The notes beneath the pieces are model-generated. The model did no database searches and had not been told where the DNA came from. It worked only from the letters and a program-made list of their open reading frames with translations. Source: JBBRHQ01 sp963725315 (GTDB lineage: Bacteria; Actinomycetota; Thermoleophilia; Solirubrobacterales; 70-9). From it: a stretch of 64,000 nucleotides of DNA. This document shows, piece after piece, positions 1 through 8,793 of the stretch. The stretch is taken from positions 62,001 to 126,000 of the forward strand of contig CAVRYA010000009.1 in assembly GCA_963725315.1 (NCBI GenBank). The letters are read 5' to 3'. The stretch's first letter is position 1. Each line of letters opens with the position of its first letter. The translations under genes and the position numbers were made by a program.

Positions 1-1
1 T

Positions 2-664
2 CCCTCCGGGATCTCCCCCGCCTCCTCGAACGGGGAGAACGGCGCCGGCTCCGGGGAGCGGGCCTCGGACGCGCGCGAGCGGATCCTCGCCGCGGCCGTC
101 TCGCGGATCGCCAGCGAGGGGATAGACGACGTCCGCATCGCCCGGATCGCGGTCGACGCCGGGGTCTCGCCGGCGCTCGTCCACTACCACTTCGACTCCC
201 GCGAGACCCTGCTGGCCGAGGCGCTGACCTACTCCTATCACCGCATCGGCAACGTCCGCATCCCCGAGCGCGAGACGCCAGACCTCTCGACCGAGGAGCG
301 GATGCGGCGGATGCTCGACAACTACCTGCCGCTGCCCGGCGAGCAGCGCCAGGACTGGATGCTCTGGGTCGAGCTATGGCTGCGGGCGATCCGCCACCCC
401 GAGCTGGCGCCGATCTCCGCCCGGCTCTACGCCGACATGCACGAGTGGGTCCGCGGGGCGATCGCCGCCGACGCGGCCGAGGCCGGCCTCGATGCCGACG
501 AGTTCGCCGACCACCTGCTGGCGCTGATCGACGGCTGCGGGGTGCGGGCGATGATCGGCGACCCCGGGATGGACCTGGAGCGGATGCGGGAGCTGGTCTG
601 GTCCTTCATCGCGGCGGAGCTGGGATACGACCCCGATCCGGCGCTCGCGGCGAGGGCAGCCTGA
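2..664 (+). CDS. TetR-family transcriptional regulator, 5' truncated by window edge
   Basis: The frame is open from the first bases, so the start lies left of the window. The first ~75 visible residues hold a typical TetR DNA-binding domain: an ARERILAAA helix, then a helix-turn-helix ending in VSPALVHYHFDSRETLL, the usual recognition helix plus YxHFxS/DK signature. The rest is a helical ligand-binding domain that I cannot assign to a ligand. The gene ends in TGA four bases before a small ORF and lies upstream of an amine oxidase/acyl-CoA operon on the same strand. The inference is that it controls that operon locally, probably as a ligand-released repressor. Family assignment is firm; the target is inferred. 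Confidence 0.9.
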   Translation, partial: PSGISPASSNGENGAGSGERASDARERILAAAVSRIASEGIDDVRIARIAVDAGVSPALVHYHFDSRETLLAEALTYSYHRIGNVRIPERETPDLSTEERMRRMLDNYLPLPGEQRQDWMLWVELWLRAIRHPELAPISARLYADMHEWVRGAIAADAAEAGLDADEFADHLLALIDGCGVRAMIGDPGMDLERMRELVWSFIAAELGYDPDPALAARAA

Positions 665-667
665 GGG

Positions 668-802
668 ATGCACAGCCAGGGGGACCCGGTCCTCGTCCAC
701 CTGCCGCCCGAGGCCCTGCGGGTGCTGGGCGGCGATCCCGGCGGCACCGCCGCCACCGTGACCACCGAGACCCCGACCCCCGACGCCGAAGTGGCCGGAT
801 GA
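668..802 (+). CDS. Small 44-residue ORF linking tetR and the amine oxidase
   Basis: An ATG four bases after the tetR stop opens a 44-codon frame whose TGA overlaps the ATG of the next gene (ATGA). The peptide starts MHSQGDPVLVHLPPEAL and ends in a Thr/Ala/Pro-rich tail with no recognisable motif or membrane segment. The tight spacing on both sides supports translation as a coupling peptide or a small real gene. In a GC-rich genome a frame this short can also arise by chance. No function is proposed. Confidence 0.4.
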   Translation: MHSQGDPVLVHLPPEALRVLGGDPGGTAATVTTETPTPDAEVAG

Positions 803-2109
803 GCCGCGCCGACGTCGACGTGATCGTGGTCGGGGCCGGCCTCGCCGGGCTGACCGCGGCCCGCGAGCTCTCCGGCTCCGGGCTCGAGGTCGTCGTGCTC
901 GAGGCGCGCGAGCGGATCGGCGGTCGCACCTGGACCAAGGCCGACGCTTTGCCCGGGATAACGCTCGACATGGGGGCCCAATCGGTTGACTCGCGCCAGC
1001 CGCTGATCACGGCGGAGGTCGCCCGCTACGGCCTCGCAACCGGGGAGGAGCTCCCATTCGAGCCACCGAATGTCTGGCGGCTGCGCGGCGAGCGGCTGGG
1101 CCCCGGGATGCCGGTGCCGGTCTCCGAGCTGGCCGATCTCGAACGCCTGCTGGCGGAGGTCCACTTCGCCGGGCGCCGGGTCGACGCCGACGCCCCGTGC
1201 TCCGAGCAGGACATCGCCGACCTCGACATCCCGATCACCGAGTGGGTCGAGAGACTCGGCCTCGCCCCCGCCACCGAGGAGCTGGGCTCGGTCTTCGGCA
1301 GCTCGCTGATGTCGGGCGAGGCCGCGGAATCCTCGATGCTGCTGATGGCGCGCCACCTGGCCGCGGCCGGGGGCCTCTGGTCCTTCCTCAGCGTCGACTA
1401 CGCCGGGGTCGAAGGCGGGACCAGCGCGATCTCCGGGGCGATCGCCGGCGACGTCGAGGCCGAGGTGATCCTCGGCACCGAGGTCGAGGCGGTCGAGCAC
1501 GGCGGCGACGGCGCCCTCGTTCACGGCGGCGGGGAGCCGATCCGCGCGCGGTCGGTGATCCTCACCGTCCCGCTCAACGCGCTACGGCGGATCGATCTCC
1601 GCCCCGGGCTCTCGCCGGCGACCATGGCCGGGATCGAGGCCGGCAGCGCCAATCTCGGGGCCAAGTACTGGGCGCTGGCAAAGGACGCCCCCGAGGACTT
1701 CCACGCCCTCGGCGAGGCGCCGGGGATCGACGTCGCCTCGAGCTGGAAGCGGGTCGGAGAGGGCGTCTTGATCGTCGGCTTCGGACGTGACGCGTCGAGC
1801 CTCGACGGGGACGACACCGCCGCGGTCGAAGCGTCCCTGCGCCACTACCTTCCCGAGCTGGAGCTGACCGCCTCGACCTGGCACGACTGGGCGAGCGATC
1901 CCTACGCGGGAGGCACCTGGGGAGGTTGGCGGCCGGGCTGGGCGAACGCCGGGCTGCCGGAGCTCCTTGCCTCCGAGGCGCCGCTGCTCTTCGCCGGATC
2001 CGAGACCGCGCAGCGCTGGCCCGGGTTCATGGAGGGGGCGGTCGAGAGCGGGATCAGATCCTCGCGGCAATTGCTGGAATCGCTCGAGCCGGCGGCAGGA
2101 GCCAGATAG
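799..2109 (+). CDS. Flavin-containing amine oxidase (FAD-dependent)
   Basis: A 436-residue protein. The N-terminus has the dinucleotide-binding VVGAGLAGLTAA motif, followed by ERIGGRTWT, the second FAD contact of the monoamine oxidase superfamily. The C-terminus carries the other family signature, GSETAQRWPGFMEGA, which closes over the flavin. Members oxidise primary or secondary amines to imines and aldehydes with O2; the substrate here is unknown. The start codon overlaps the small upstream ORF, and the stop (TAG) overlaps the GTG of the acyl-CoA synthetase, so these genes are translationally coupled. The context (acyl-CoA synthetase, acyl-CoA dehydrogenase, transporter) suggests the product is oxidised to an acid and then degraded as a CoA ester. 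That pathway is inferred. Confidence 0.85.
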   Translation: MSRADVDVIVVGAGLAGLTAARELSGSGLEVVVLEARERIGGRTWTKADALPGITLDMGAQSVDSRQPLITAEVARYGLATGEELPFEPPNVWRLRGERLGPGMPVPVSELADLERLLAEVHFAGRRVDADAPCSEQDIADLDIPITEWVERLGLAPATEELGSVFGSSLMSGEAAESSMLLMARHLAAAGGLWSFLSVDYAGVEGGTSAISGAIAGDVEAEVILGTEVEAVEHGGDGALVHGGGEPIRARSVILTVPLNALRRIDLRPGLSPATMAGIEAGSANLGAKYWALAKDAPEDFHALGEAPGIDVASSWKRVGEGVLIVGFGRDASSLDGDDTAAVEASLRHYLPELELTASTWHDWASDPYAGGTWGGWRPGWANAGLPELLASEAPLLFAGSETAQRWPGFMEGAVESGIRSSRQLLESLEPAAGAR

Positions 2110-4193
2110 TGGAGACCACCGCCGCGAAGTCCCCCCGGCGGCAGCTGGGGAGCCTCTACGAGCCGCGCTCGATCGCGGTGGTCGGGGCCTCCGCCGACCC
2201 GATGAAGTGGGGGCACTGGATGGCCCGTGACGCCCTCGCCGGCGCCGGGCGGCGAAGGGTGCACCTGGTCAACGCCCGGGGAGGCGAGATCCTCGGCCAG
2301 CGGGCCTACCCGTCGGTGCGCGAGCTGCCGGAGAGCCCCGACCTGGTCGTGCTGACGGTCCCCGAGAGCCGCTTCGAGGAGGCGGTGGACGACTCGCTGC
2401 AGGTGGGGGCGAGGGCGCTGCTCGCGATCACCGCCGGCTTCGCCGAGGGCGGCGAGGAGGGCCGCGCCCGCGAGCGCGCGGTGGTCGAGCGGGTGCGCGA
2501 GGCCGGCGCGGTGATGCTCGGACCCAACTGCGGCGGCCTCGCGGACACGGCGGCCGAGCTCCGTCTCGGGGTCGGCGGCCTCACCCTGGGCCCGATCGGG
2601 CTGATCGCGCAGAGCGGCAACGTCGCCGCGGAGCTTGCCCTCCTCGCCGCCGAGTCGGGCCTCGGCTTCACCCGGGTCGCTTCGATCGGGAACCAGGCCG
2701 ACATCGAGGTTGCCGAGCTCGTCGCCGACCTCGGCCGCCACGGCGCGACTGAGGTCATCGCGCTCTACGTCGAGGACTTCCGCGGCGGGCGGGCGCTTGC
2801 CGAGGCGATCGTCGAGTCGGGCAAGCCGGTGATCGTGCTCGCAGCCGGCGCCAGCGACGCCGGCGCCCGCGCCGCCGCCTCGCACACCGGGGCGATGGTC
2901 AGCGAGGGGGCGGCTGTGGATGCAGCCTGCCGCGAGGCCGGGGCGATCCGTGTCTCATCGCTGGCCGAGACGATCGAGGTGTCCAAGGTCCTCCTTCACC
3001 CCAACCGCCCCTCGGGAGCGCGCGTCGCGATCGTCACCGACGGCGGCGGGCACGGGGTGATCGCCGCCGACCTGGCGACCGCCGCCGGCCTGGAGCTGCC
3101 GCGGCTCAGCGAGGGGCTGCAGCGGCGGATCGTCGAGCAGCTACCCGGGCGGCCGGTGGCCGAGAATCCGATCGATCTCGCGGGCGCCGGCGAGCAGGAC
3201 CTCGACAGCTACGCGAGGGTGATCGAGGAGCTGGGCGCCTCCGAGGAGGTCGACTCGGTTCTGCTCACCGGTTACTTCGGCGGCTACAGCGTGGACGCCG
3301 GCGAGGCCGCCAACGCGGGGGAGCGCGAGGCCGAGGTCGCCAGGCGGATGGCCGGCGCCGCCGCGAGGAGCGGCACCCCGCTGCTTGCCCAGACCATGTT
3401 CTGGAGTTCCGGCCCGGCCCTCGCCCTGCGCGATTCCGGCGTGCCGCTGTTCGCCAGGGTCGAGGACGCGATCGGTTCGCTCGGCCGGGTCGTGCAGGCC
3501 GCCGCGGAGAGCACCGGCGCGATCCTGCCGCTGCCGCCGCCCGCGCCGGAGATCGAGGGCGAGGGCTACTGGGTGGCGCGGGAGGCGATCGCCGGCGCGG
3601 GCGTGCCGCTGGCCGACTCGCTCCGGGTCCGCAGCCGCGAGGAGGCGCTGGCCGCGGCGGCCGAGGTCGGCTACCCGGTGGCGTTGAAGGCGACCGACAT
3701 CCTCCACAAGTCCGACCTCGGCGGGGTGGCGCTGGGGCTCGCCGACGAAGCCGACCTCGGCCGGGCCTTCGACTCGATGGCCCACCTCGGCAGCGCCTCG
3801 CATGCGGTCGAGCCGATGGCGCCCCTCGCAGACGGCGTCGAGCTGCTGCTCGGAAGCCGGCGCGACCCGCGCTTCGGCCCGGTCGTCGCGATCGGCCTCG
3901 GCGGCGTCTACACGGAGCTTCTCGAGGACTTCGCGATCGGGCTCGCGCCGATGGACGCCGGGGAGGCCGAGCGGCTGCTGCGATCGCTCCGCGGCGCGCC
4001 GCTGCTGCTCGGCGCCCGCGGGCGCCCGCCGCTCGACCTGGGTGCCGCCGCCCGCGCCGCCGCCGACCTTTCGACCCTGGCCGCTGCCCATCCGGAGATC
4101 TCGGAGATCGAGGTCAACCCCCTGCTCGTGCTCGAGCAGGGAGTGATCGGGCTCGACGCGCGGATCGTCCGCGCCGGGCCGGCGGCCACCTGA
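2109..4193 (+). CDS. NDP-forming acyl-CoA synthetase, fused alpha/beta (acetate-CoA ligase type)
   Basis: A 694-residue protein starting at a GTG that overlaps the preceding stop; YEPRSIAVVGASADP follows, the usual N-terminus of the CoA-binding domain. Order seen: CoA-binding Rossmann domain (~15-140), a succinyl-CoA-synthetase-like ligase domain (~150-450, with SHTGAMVSEGAAV and TDGGGHGVIAADLA), then an ATP-grasp domain (~470-690, with YPVALKATDILHKSDLGG). This is the fused single-chain form of ADP-forming acyl-CoA synthetases, which interconvert acid, CoA and ATP with acyl-CoA, ADP and Pi. The actual acid is unknown. The gene sits between an amine oxidase and an acyl-CoA dehydrogenase, so it probably activates an acid for beta-oxidation-like breakdown. 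No frameshift is visible. Confidence 0.88.
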   Translation: METTAAKSPRRQLGSLYEPRSIAVVGASADPMKWGHWMARDALAGAGRRRVHLVNARGGEILGQRAYPSVRELPESPDLVVLTVPESRFEEAVDDSLQVGARALLAITAGFAEGGEEGRARERAVVERVREAGAVMLGPNCGGLADTAAELRLGVGGLTLGPIGLIAQSGNVAAELALLAAESGLGFTRVASIGNQADIEVAELVADLGRHGATEVIALYVEDFRGGRALAEAIVESGKPVIVLAAGASDAGARAAASHTGAMVSEGAAVDAACREAGAIRVSSLAETIEVSKVLLHPNRPSGARVAIVTDGGGHGVIAADLATAAGLELPRLSEGLQRRIVEQLPGRPVAENPIDLAGAGEQDLDSYARVIEELGASEEVDSVLLTGYFGGYSVDAGEAANAGEREAEVARRMAGAAARSGTPLLAQTMFWSSGPALALRDSGVPLFARVEDAIGSLGRVVQAAAESTGAILPLPPPAPEIEGEGYWVAREAIAGAGVPLADSLRVRSREEALAAAAEVGYPVALKATDILHKSDLGGVALGLADEADLGRAFDSMAHLGSASHAVEPMAPLADGVELLLGSRRDPRFGPVVAIGLGGVYTELLEDFAIGLAPMDAGEAERLLRSLRGAPLLLGARGRPPLDLGAAARAAADLSTLAAAHPEISEIEVNPLLVLEQGVIGLDARIVRAGPAAT

Positions 4194-4238
4194 CCGCTTT
4201 CACCGACAACGAACCACGAGCAAACCAAGGAGCACCAA

Positions 4239-5426
4239 ATGGACTTCAACCTGACCACCGAGCAGCGGGAGCTGCGGGAGAGGGCCGCCTCGCTCGCCGC
4301 CGAGATCATCGCCTTCGAGGAGGACTGCGAGCGCGACCGCGGGCTCGGCCCCGAGGCGCTGGCCGAGATCTCGGCGAAGACGATCGAGCACGGACTGAAC
4401 GCGATCAACATGCCGTCCGAGTGGGGTGGGGCGGGCCTCTCGATCTTCGACCAGGTGATCGTCCAGGAGCAGCTCGGCCAGATCACCAACGCGCTCTGGG
4501 ACGCCGTCTGGCGTCCGGCCAACGCGCTGCGGGCCTGCGACGCGGAGCAGCGGGCGCGCTGGCTGGAGCCGGCGATCCGCGGCGAGCGCCGCGACTGCGT
4601 CGCGGTCACCGAGGCCGAGGCCGGCTCGGACCCGACGGCCCTGGCCAGCGTCGCCGAGCGCGACGGCGAGGACTTCCTGCTCAGCGGCGAGAAGTGGTTC
4701 GTCACGGTCGGCGACGTCGCCGACTTCCTGATCGTGCTCGCCAGGGTGATGCCCGAGGACGAGCCGACCATGTTCCTGGTCGACAAGGACCTGCCCGGAG
4801 TCGCGGTGAAGCGCACCCCCGCCTACATGCACACCTTCGTCTTCGAGCACCCGGAGTTCGTCTTCGACCGGGTCAGGCTCGGGCCGGAGACCGTGCTCGG
4901 CGAGATCGGCGAGGGCTATGAGCTGACCCGCGACTGGTTCGTCGAGGAGCGGCTGATGATCGCCGCCCGCGCGACGGGCGCCGCCGAACGGGCGCTGCGC
5001 CTCGCCTCCGAGTGGGCCGACGGGCGGGTGCAGGGCGGCAAGCCGATCGCCGAGCACCAGCTGATCGCGGCGATGATCGCCGACAGCGCCACCGAGATCG
5101 CGCTCAACCGCGCCCTCGTCTACCAGGTCGCCTGGGAAGCCGACGCCGGCCTGCCCCGCAAGCTCCTGCACGCCAAGGCGGCGATGACCAAGCTCGCCGC
5201 ATCCGAGGCGGCCGGGCGGGTGGTGGATCGCGCCGTGCAGATCTTCGGCGGCCGCGGCTACATGCGCGAGAACCCGGTCGAGCGCCTCTACCGCGACATC
5301 CGCGTCGACCGCATCTGGGAGGGCACCTCGGAGATCCAGCGGCTGGTGATCGCCAACGAGGCGCGCAAGCGCGGCCTCGACGACCTGCTCGGCGTCGGCG
5401 TCGGCGAGGCAGCTGAGATCGCCTAG
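4239..5426 (+). CDS. Acyl-CoA dehydrogenase
   Basis: A 395-residue protein with a good ribosome-binding site (AAGGAG) nine bases before the ATG. The N-terminus MDFNLTTEQRELRE is typical. The middle contains VTEAEAGSDP, the FAD/substrate loop of the family. The C-terminal domain has IFGGRGYMRENPVERLYRD and IWEGTSEIQR; the Glu of the xEGT motif is the position of the catalytic base in medium-chain dehydrogenases. It removes two hydrogens from an acyl-CoA to give the enoyl-CoA, passing electrons to ETF. Its TAG overlaps the GTG of the transporter gene, so it lies inside the operon. Chain length or branched substrate cannot be read from sequence alone. Confidence 0.92.
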   Translation: MDFNLTTEQRELRERAASLAAEIIAFEEDCERDRGLGPEALAEISAKTIEHGLNAINMPSEWGGAGLSIFDQVIVQEQLGQITNALWDAVWRPANALRACDAEQRARWLEPAIRGERRDCVAVTEAEAGSDPTALASVAERDGEDFLLSGEKWFVTVGDVADFLIVLARVMPEDEPTMFLVDKDLPGVAVKRTPAYMHTFVFEHPEFVFDRVRLGPETVLGEIGEGYELTRDWFVEERLMIAARATGAAERALRLASEWADGRVQGGKPIAEHQLIAAMIADSATEIALNRALVYQVAWEADAGLPRKLLHAKAAMTKLAASEAAGRVVDRAVQIFGGRGYMRENPVERLYRDIRVDRIWEGTSEIQRLVIANEARKRGLDDLLGVGVGEAAEIA

Positions 5427-6613
5427 TGCAGCGCCCCGCGTCCGCGGCCGCCGGGGTCGACCGGCGGCTCTTCGCCCTGGTCGGCTCGCTGGTGCTGGTC
5501 GAGACGATGTTCTACTCGGTGCTGGCGCCGCTGCTTCCCTACTACGTCGAGCACCTCGGGCTGACCAAGACGGCGGCCGGGACCCTCTCGGCCTTCTACG
5601 CCTTCGGCGCGATCGCCTTCGCCGTTCCGGCGGGGTTCCTGGTCGCCCGGATCGGCGCCCGCCGGACCGTGCTCACCGGAGTCGCCCTGCTCGCCGTCTC
5701 CTCGGTGGCATTTGGCTTCGCCCGCGAGCTGGTCGTGCTCGACGCGGCCCGCTTCGTCCAGGGAGTGGGCGGTTCCTGCCTCTGGGCCGCCGGGCTCACC
5801 TGGCTGGTCTCCAGCGCTCCCGAGGAGAGGCGCGGCACGGTGATCGGTTCGGCCGTCGGCATCGGCATCGGCGGCGCACTCCTCGGGCCTGTGCTGGGCG
5901 GCGCCGCCACCCTGACCAGTCCGGAGCTGGTCTTCACGATGATCGCCGCCCTGATCGCCGGCCTCGGGCTGCTCGCCCTCACCACGCCAGCTCCGCCTCC
6001 GGGGCACCCCGACACGATCGCCGACCTGCTCACCGCCGCCAGGGAGGAGCCCCGCCTGCGGGCCGGCATCCTCTTCACCTTCCTGCCCTCCGTCCTGTTC
6101 GGCGTCTTCGAGGTGCTGGCGCCGCTCCGGCTCAGCTTCCTCGGGGCGAGCACGGCGGCGATCGCGGCCATCTTCCTCGTCTGCACCGTCGCCGAGGCTG
6201 CGATGAGCCCCCTGGTCGGGCGCCTCGCCGACCGCCGCGGTGCCTTCCCGGTGGCCCGGCTCGGCCTCGCGGCATGCGCCGTGATGGCGATCCTGCTACC
6301 GCTCCCCGGCTCGCTCGTCCCCTACGCGATCGCCCTGGTCGCGGCCTGCGTGGCCTTCGGCTGGCCCTGGGTCCCGGCCAGCGCCATGCTCTCCGCCGGC
6401 GCCGCCTACTACGAGCTCGGGCAGGGGGTCGCCTTCGGGCTCTGGAACCTCGCCTGGGGCGGCGGGCAGGCGATCGGTTCGGCCGGGGGTGCCGGCCTCG
6501 CCGAGGCGAGCAGCGATGCCGTCCCATACCTGCTCCTCGGCGGGCTCTGCGCATTGACCCTGGTGGCCGGCTTCCTGCGCGGTGGGCCGGGCGCCGGGCC
6601 CGGATCGGGGTAA
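5426..6613 (+). CDS. Major facilitator superfamily transporter
   Basis: A 395-residue, strongly hydrophobic protein with about 12 membrane segments. The loop between helices 2 and 3 reads GFLVARIGARRTVL, the MFS cytoplasmic-loop signature, and an analogous VGRLADRRG stands between helices 8 and 9. The GTG start overlaps the stop of the acyl-CoA dehydrogenase. It is likely an importer or exporter of the compound handled by this operon; direction and substrate are unknown. Confidence 0.88.
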   Translation: MQRPASAAAGVDRRLFALVGSLVLVETMFYSVLAPLLPYYVEHLGLTKTAAGTLSAFYAFGAIAFAVPAGFLVARIGARRTVLTGVALLAVSSVAFGFARELVVLDAARFVQGVGGSCLWAAGLTWLVSSAPEERRGTVIGSAVGIGIGGALLGPVLGGAATLTSPELVFTMIAALIAGLGLLALTTPAPPPGHPDTIADLLTAAREEPRLRAGILFTFLPSVLFGVFEVLAPLRLSFLGASTAAIAAIFLVCTVAEAAMSPLVGRLADRRGAFPVARLGLAACAVMAILLPLPGSLVPYAIALVAACVAFGWPWVPASAMLSAGAAYYELGQGVAFGLWNLAWGGGQAIGSAGGAGLAEASSDAVPYLLLGGLCALTLVAGFLRGGPGAGPGSG

Positions 6614-6628
6614 GGTGCGGCGAGTTCG

Positions 6629-7453
6629 ATGGTTGCGTCCGCCACAGCACTTGTCGCCGAGGTCTCGATCAAGCTCGACGCCGGCAAGGGCAACCTCGGC
6701 GGCGCCGGCCAGCGGGCCGGTCTGCTGCTCCTGCTCGGCTTCCTGCTCTCCTTCGGCTTCATCCGGATGAGCACCCGGCTGATGCGCAGCCCAAAGGTGC
6801 CCTGGTGGCCGGGCAGCGTCAAGCCGGGCGGTCTCCACATCCACCACCTCGTCTTCGGGATCGTCCTGATCATGCTCGCCGGGTTCCTCCAGTTCGCCCT
6901 GCGGCCCGACAGCCCCTGGCTGGAGATCTTCGCCGTGGCCTTCGGCGTCGGCTGCGGCCTCACGCTCGACGAGTTCGCGCTCTGGCTGCACCTCGAGGAC
7001 GTCTACTGGTCCGAGGAGGGAAGGCGCTCGATCGACGCGACGATCGTCGCGGCGATCATCGGCGGGGCAGTCGTCCTCGGGTTCGCGCCCCTCGGCACCG
7101 GGGAGGACAACCCCACCGGCTCGATCATCGTCGTCGTGGTGACGGTCGCCATCGACCTCGCGCTCTGCTTCATCTGCCTGTTCAAGGGGAAGCTATGGAC
7201 CGGGCTGATCGGCTTCTTCGTACCGTTCTTCTCGACGGTGGGCGCGATCAGGTGCGCCAAGCCGGGCTCGCCCTGGGCGCGGCGCTTCTATAAGCCGGAC
7301 AGCAAGAGGATGGAGAAGGCGCGCCGCCGGGCGAAGCGCTCCGAGGCGCGCTACCGGCGCTGGCAGGACCGGATTGGTGGCACGCCCCACCTGCCGAGCC
7401 CGCTGAAGGCGGCGGGCGAGGAGCAGGAGCCGGTCTCCAGCGAGGACTCCTAG
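6629..7453 (+). CDS. Integral membrane protein of unknown function
   Basis: A 274-residue protein with about six hydrophobic segments and a basic C-terminal tail (KRMEKARRRAKRSEARYRRW). Striking conserved-looking polar motifs lie at membrane edges: GGLHIHHLVFGI and LDEFALWLHLEDVYW, rich in His, Asp and Glu, which could bind a metal or protons. I recall similar uncharacterised proteins in actinomycetes but cannot name a family. The gene follows the MFS gene by 15 bases. Its TAG stop lies inside a CCTAGG sequence that an IS481 element has used as target, leaving the stop intact. Confidence 0.75.
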   Translation: MVASATALVAEVSIKLDAGKGNLGGAGQRAGLLLLLGFLLSFGFIRMSTRLMRSPKVPWWPGSVKPGGLHIHHLVFGIVLIMLAGFLQFALRPDSPWLEIFAVAFGVGCGLTLDEFALWLHLEDVYWSEEGRRSIDATIVAAIIGGAVVLGFAPLGTGEDNPTGSIIVVVVTVAIDLALCFICLFKGKLWTGLIGFFVPFFSTVGAIRCAKPGSPWARRFYKPDSKRMEKARRRAKRSEARYRRWQDRIGGTPHLPSPLKAAGEEQEPVSSEDS

Positions 7454-7454
7454 G
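7449..7454. repeat. Left 6-bp target-site duplication (CCTAGG) of IS481-type element
   Basis: CCTAGG abuts the left terminal repeat and is repeated at 8606-8611 beyond the right one. IS481 itself is known to prefer NCTAGN targets with 6-bp duplications, so this fits exactly. The upstream gene's TAG stop is bases 3-5 of this site. Confidence 0.9.
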
Positions 7455-7493
7455 TGTAGTTGCCTAAGCACGTTGTTCATCCGGTCAACTCCC
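7455..7493 (+). repeat. Left terminal inverted repeat of the IS481-type element
   Basis: 39 bp beginning TGTAGTTGCC and ending CCGGTCAACTCCC. It matches the complement of 8567-8605 with a few mismatches at positions 11-16. Confidence 0.92.
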
Positions 7494-7539
7494 GCAGGCC
7501 GGGGGTGTCGAAGCGGCCGGAGATCCAAGGAGGACGCCG

Positions 7540-8575
7540 ATGAAGCTGCACGGTAACTCGCCGCGCTCGCAGCCGAAGGGCAGGGCGCTGATGGCGAGGA
7601 GGGTGCTGGACGGCCGCGGAGGCCGAGGCCGCCGGAGCGAGCGTGCGGACCGCCGGCAAGTGGGCGCGCCGCTTACCGGGGACGGAGGGGCGAGGCTGGG
7701 TTGGCGGATTCGGAGCTCGGCGCCGAGGCGAATCCCGCACCGCACAGCCGATGACCGCGTACGCAGGGCCGATTGCCGGCCCTGCGGCGGCTGCGGATCC
7801 TGATCCCGGGGGCAGAGAGGGTCAGGCCCAACTGCTGGAGATGGCGACTCGCCGTCACGGTCCTCGGCGGTACCTGGGGAGGATCGGCCTCGGGCGAGGC
7901 GGGCGGCGCCGTGGAGCGCCGACGGAGCCGCGTTCCCAGCCAATCGGAGCGCTCCGCGCCCGGGGAGCGATCCACATCGACGTCAAGCACCTGGGGCCAG
8001 GATCGGTGCCCATGGCGCCATGGGGACAGGATCACTGGTCGAAAGGTGCGGCGAACGACGACGAGAACCAGACGCCGAAGGCGCGAAGCGTCGCCGGATT
8101 GGCTGGCGGATGACGCGTCCACGTCGGCGTCGACGGCGGCACCCGCCTCGCCGACGTGGGGGTGCTGCCCGACGAGAACCGACCGAGACGGCGAGTCGGC
8201 CTTCCTGCGGCGGGCCTTCGACGTTCTACCGCTCACACGGGATCAGGATCCGAGCGGCTGATGACCGGCAATCGGCCCTGACTTACGTTCATCGGGCGCG
8301 CGATGCGGACTCGCCTCGCCGCCGAGCTCGGAATCGGCCACATCCGCACCCGCCCCCTCACGGTAGCGCGCACCCAACCAAACGGCAAGGCCGAGCGCTT
8401 CACTCCGCGCGACGCTGGCCGCCTGAGTGGGCTACGCGGCCGTCTTACAGCACCTCATCGCCAGAGAGGGCGGCCGCCCTTCGGGCCGAGGGTCGAGCGC
8501 TACAGCGTACCGGCGACGATCACGGCGCCCTCTGGGATCGGCCGACCGCCGACACGCCCGGCTCCGGGGAGTTGA
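7540..8575 (+). pseudogene. IS481-family transposase, frameshifted
   Basis: The reading starts at an ATG preceded by AAGGAGG and gives MKLHGNSPRSQPKGRALMARR, the usual N-terminal helix-turn-helix start of IS481 transposases. Further family pieces appear in different frames: SSAPRRIPHRTADDRV after the HTH domain, IHIDVKHLG (first catalytic Asp of the DDE core), and TQPNGKAERF near the end (third acidic residue, in NGKxERF). The middle DNG block is not recognisable. At least four frame changes separate these pieces, so no full-length enzyme can be made from the sequence as given. It cannot move itself unless the frameshifts are sequencing errors. Confidence 0.88.
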
Positions 8576-8605
8576 CCGGATGAACAACGTCGCCTGGCAA
8601 CTACA
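8567..8605 (-). repeat. Right terminal inverted repeat of the IS481-type element
   Basis: Read on the minus strand it starts TGTAGTTGCC and continues into ACGTTGTTCATCCGG, matching the left end. Confidence 0.92.
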
Positions 8606-8611
8606 CCTAGG
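8606..8611. repeat. Right 6-bp target-site duplication (CCTAGG)
   Basis: Direct copy of 7449-7454. On the minus strand it supplies the TAG stop of the efeB-like remnant (8607-8609). Confidence 0.9.
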
Positions 8612-8793
8612 CCGCGCGCAGCAGCGGCTCGCCGACGTAGCCGCCGGGGCGGGTGCCGGATGGGATCGCGAACACCGCGCTGCCGACATGGCGGATGTAC
8701 TCGTTCAGCGCGTCGTTTCGGCCCAGCCGCCGCTGGATCGCGACGCTCCGCCGCCCCCCAGCATCAGCAGGGTCAGGAAGCGGAGTGGAGCGC
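8607..8793 (-). pseudogene. efeB: C-terminal remnant of a Dyp-type peroxidase (EfeB)
   Basis: Downstream of efeU on the same strand, the last ~46 codons read SVAIQRRLGRNDALNEYIRH, then VGSAVFAIPSGTRPGGYVGE, ending at a TAG. This matches what I know of the C-terminus of EfeB/Dyp peroxidases (the 'DALNEYIRHTGSALFA.P.G...GGYVG' block). Nothing recognisable of the ~350 residues before it, and no efeO, lies between it and efeU. The usual efeUOB operon therefore appears to have lost efeO and most of efeB by an internal deletion, unless the assembly collapsed here. The stop codon lies in the IS481 target site. Confidence 0.75.

Larger units (their letters stand above)
7455..8605 (+). mobile_element. 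Decayed IS481-family insertion sequence
   Basis: A 1151-bp element bounded by near-perfect 39-bp inverted repeats starting TGTAGTTGCC (7455-7493 and complement 8567-8605), flanked by 6-bp CCTAGG direct repeats. Inside, pieces of an IS481-type transposase can be read in all three forward frames. Both ends and both target duplications are intact, which argues that transposition was fairly recent or that the internal damage includes sequencing errors. It separates two convergent genes whose overlapping stop codons formed the target. Confidence 0.92.
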
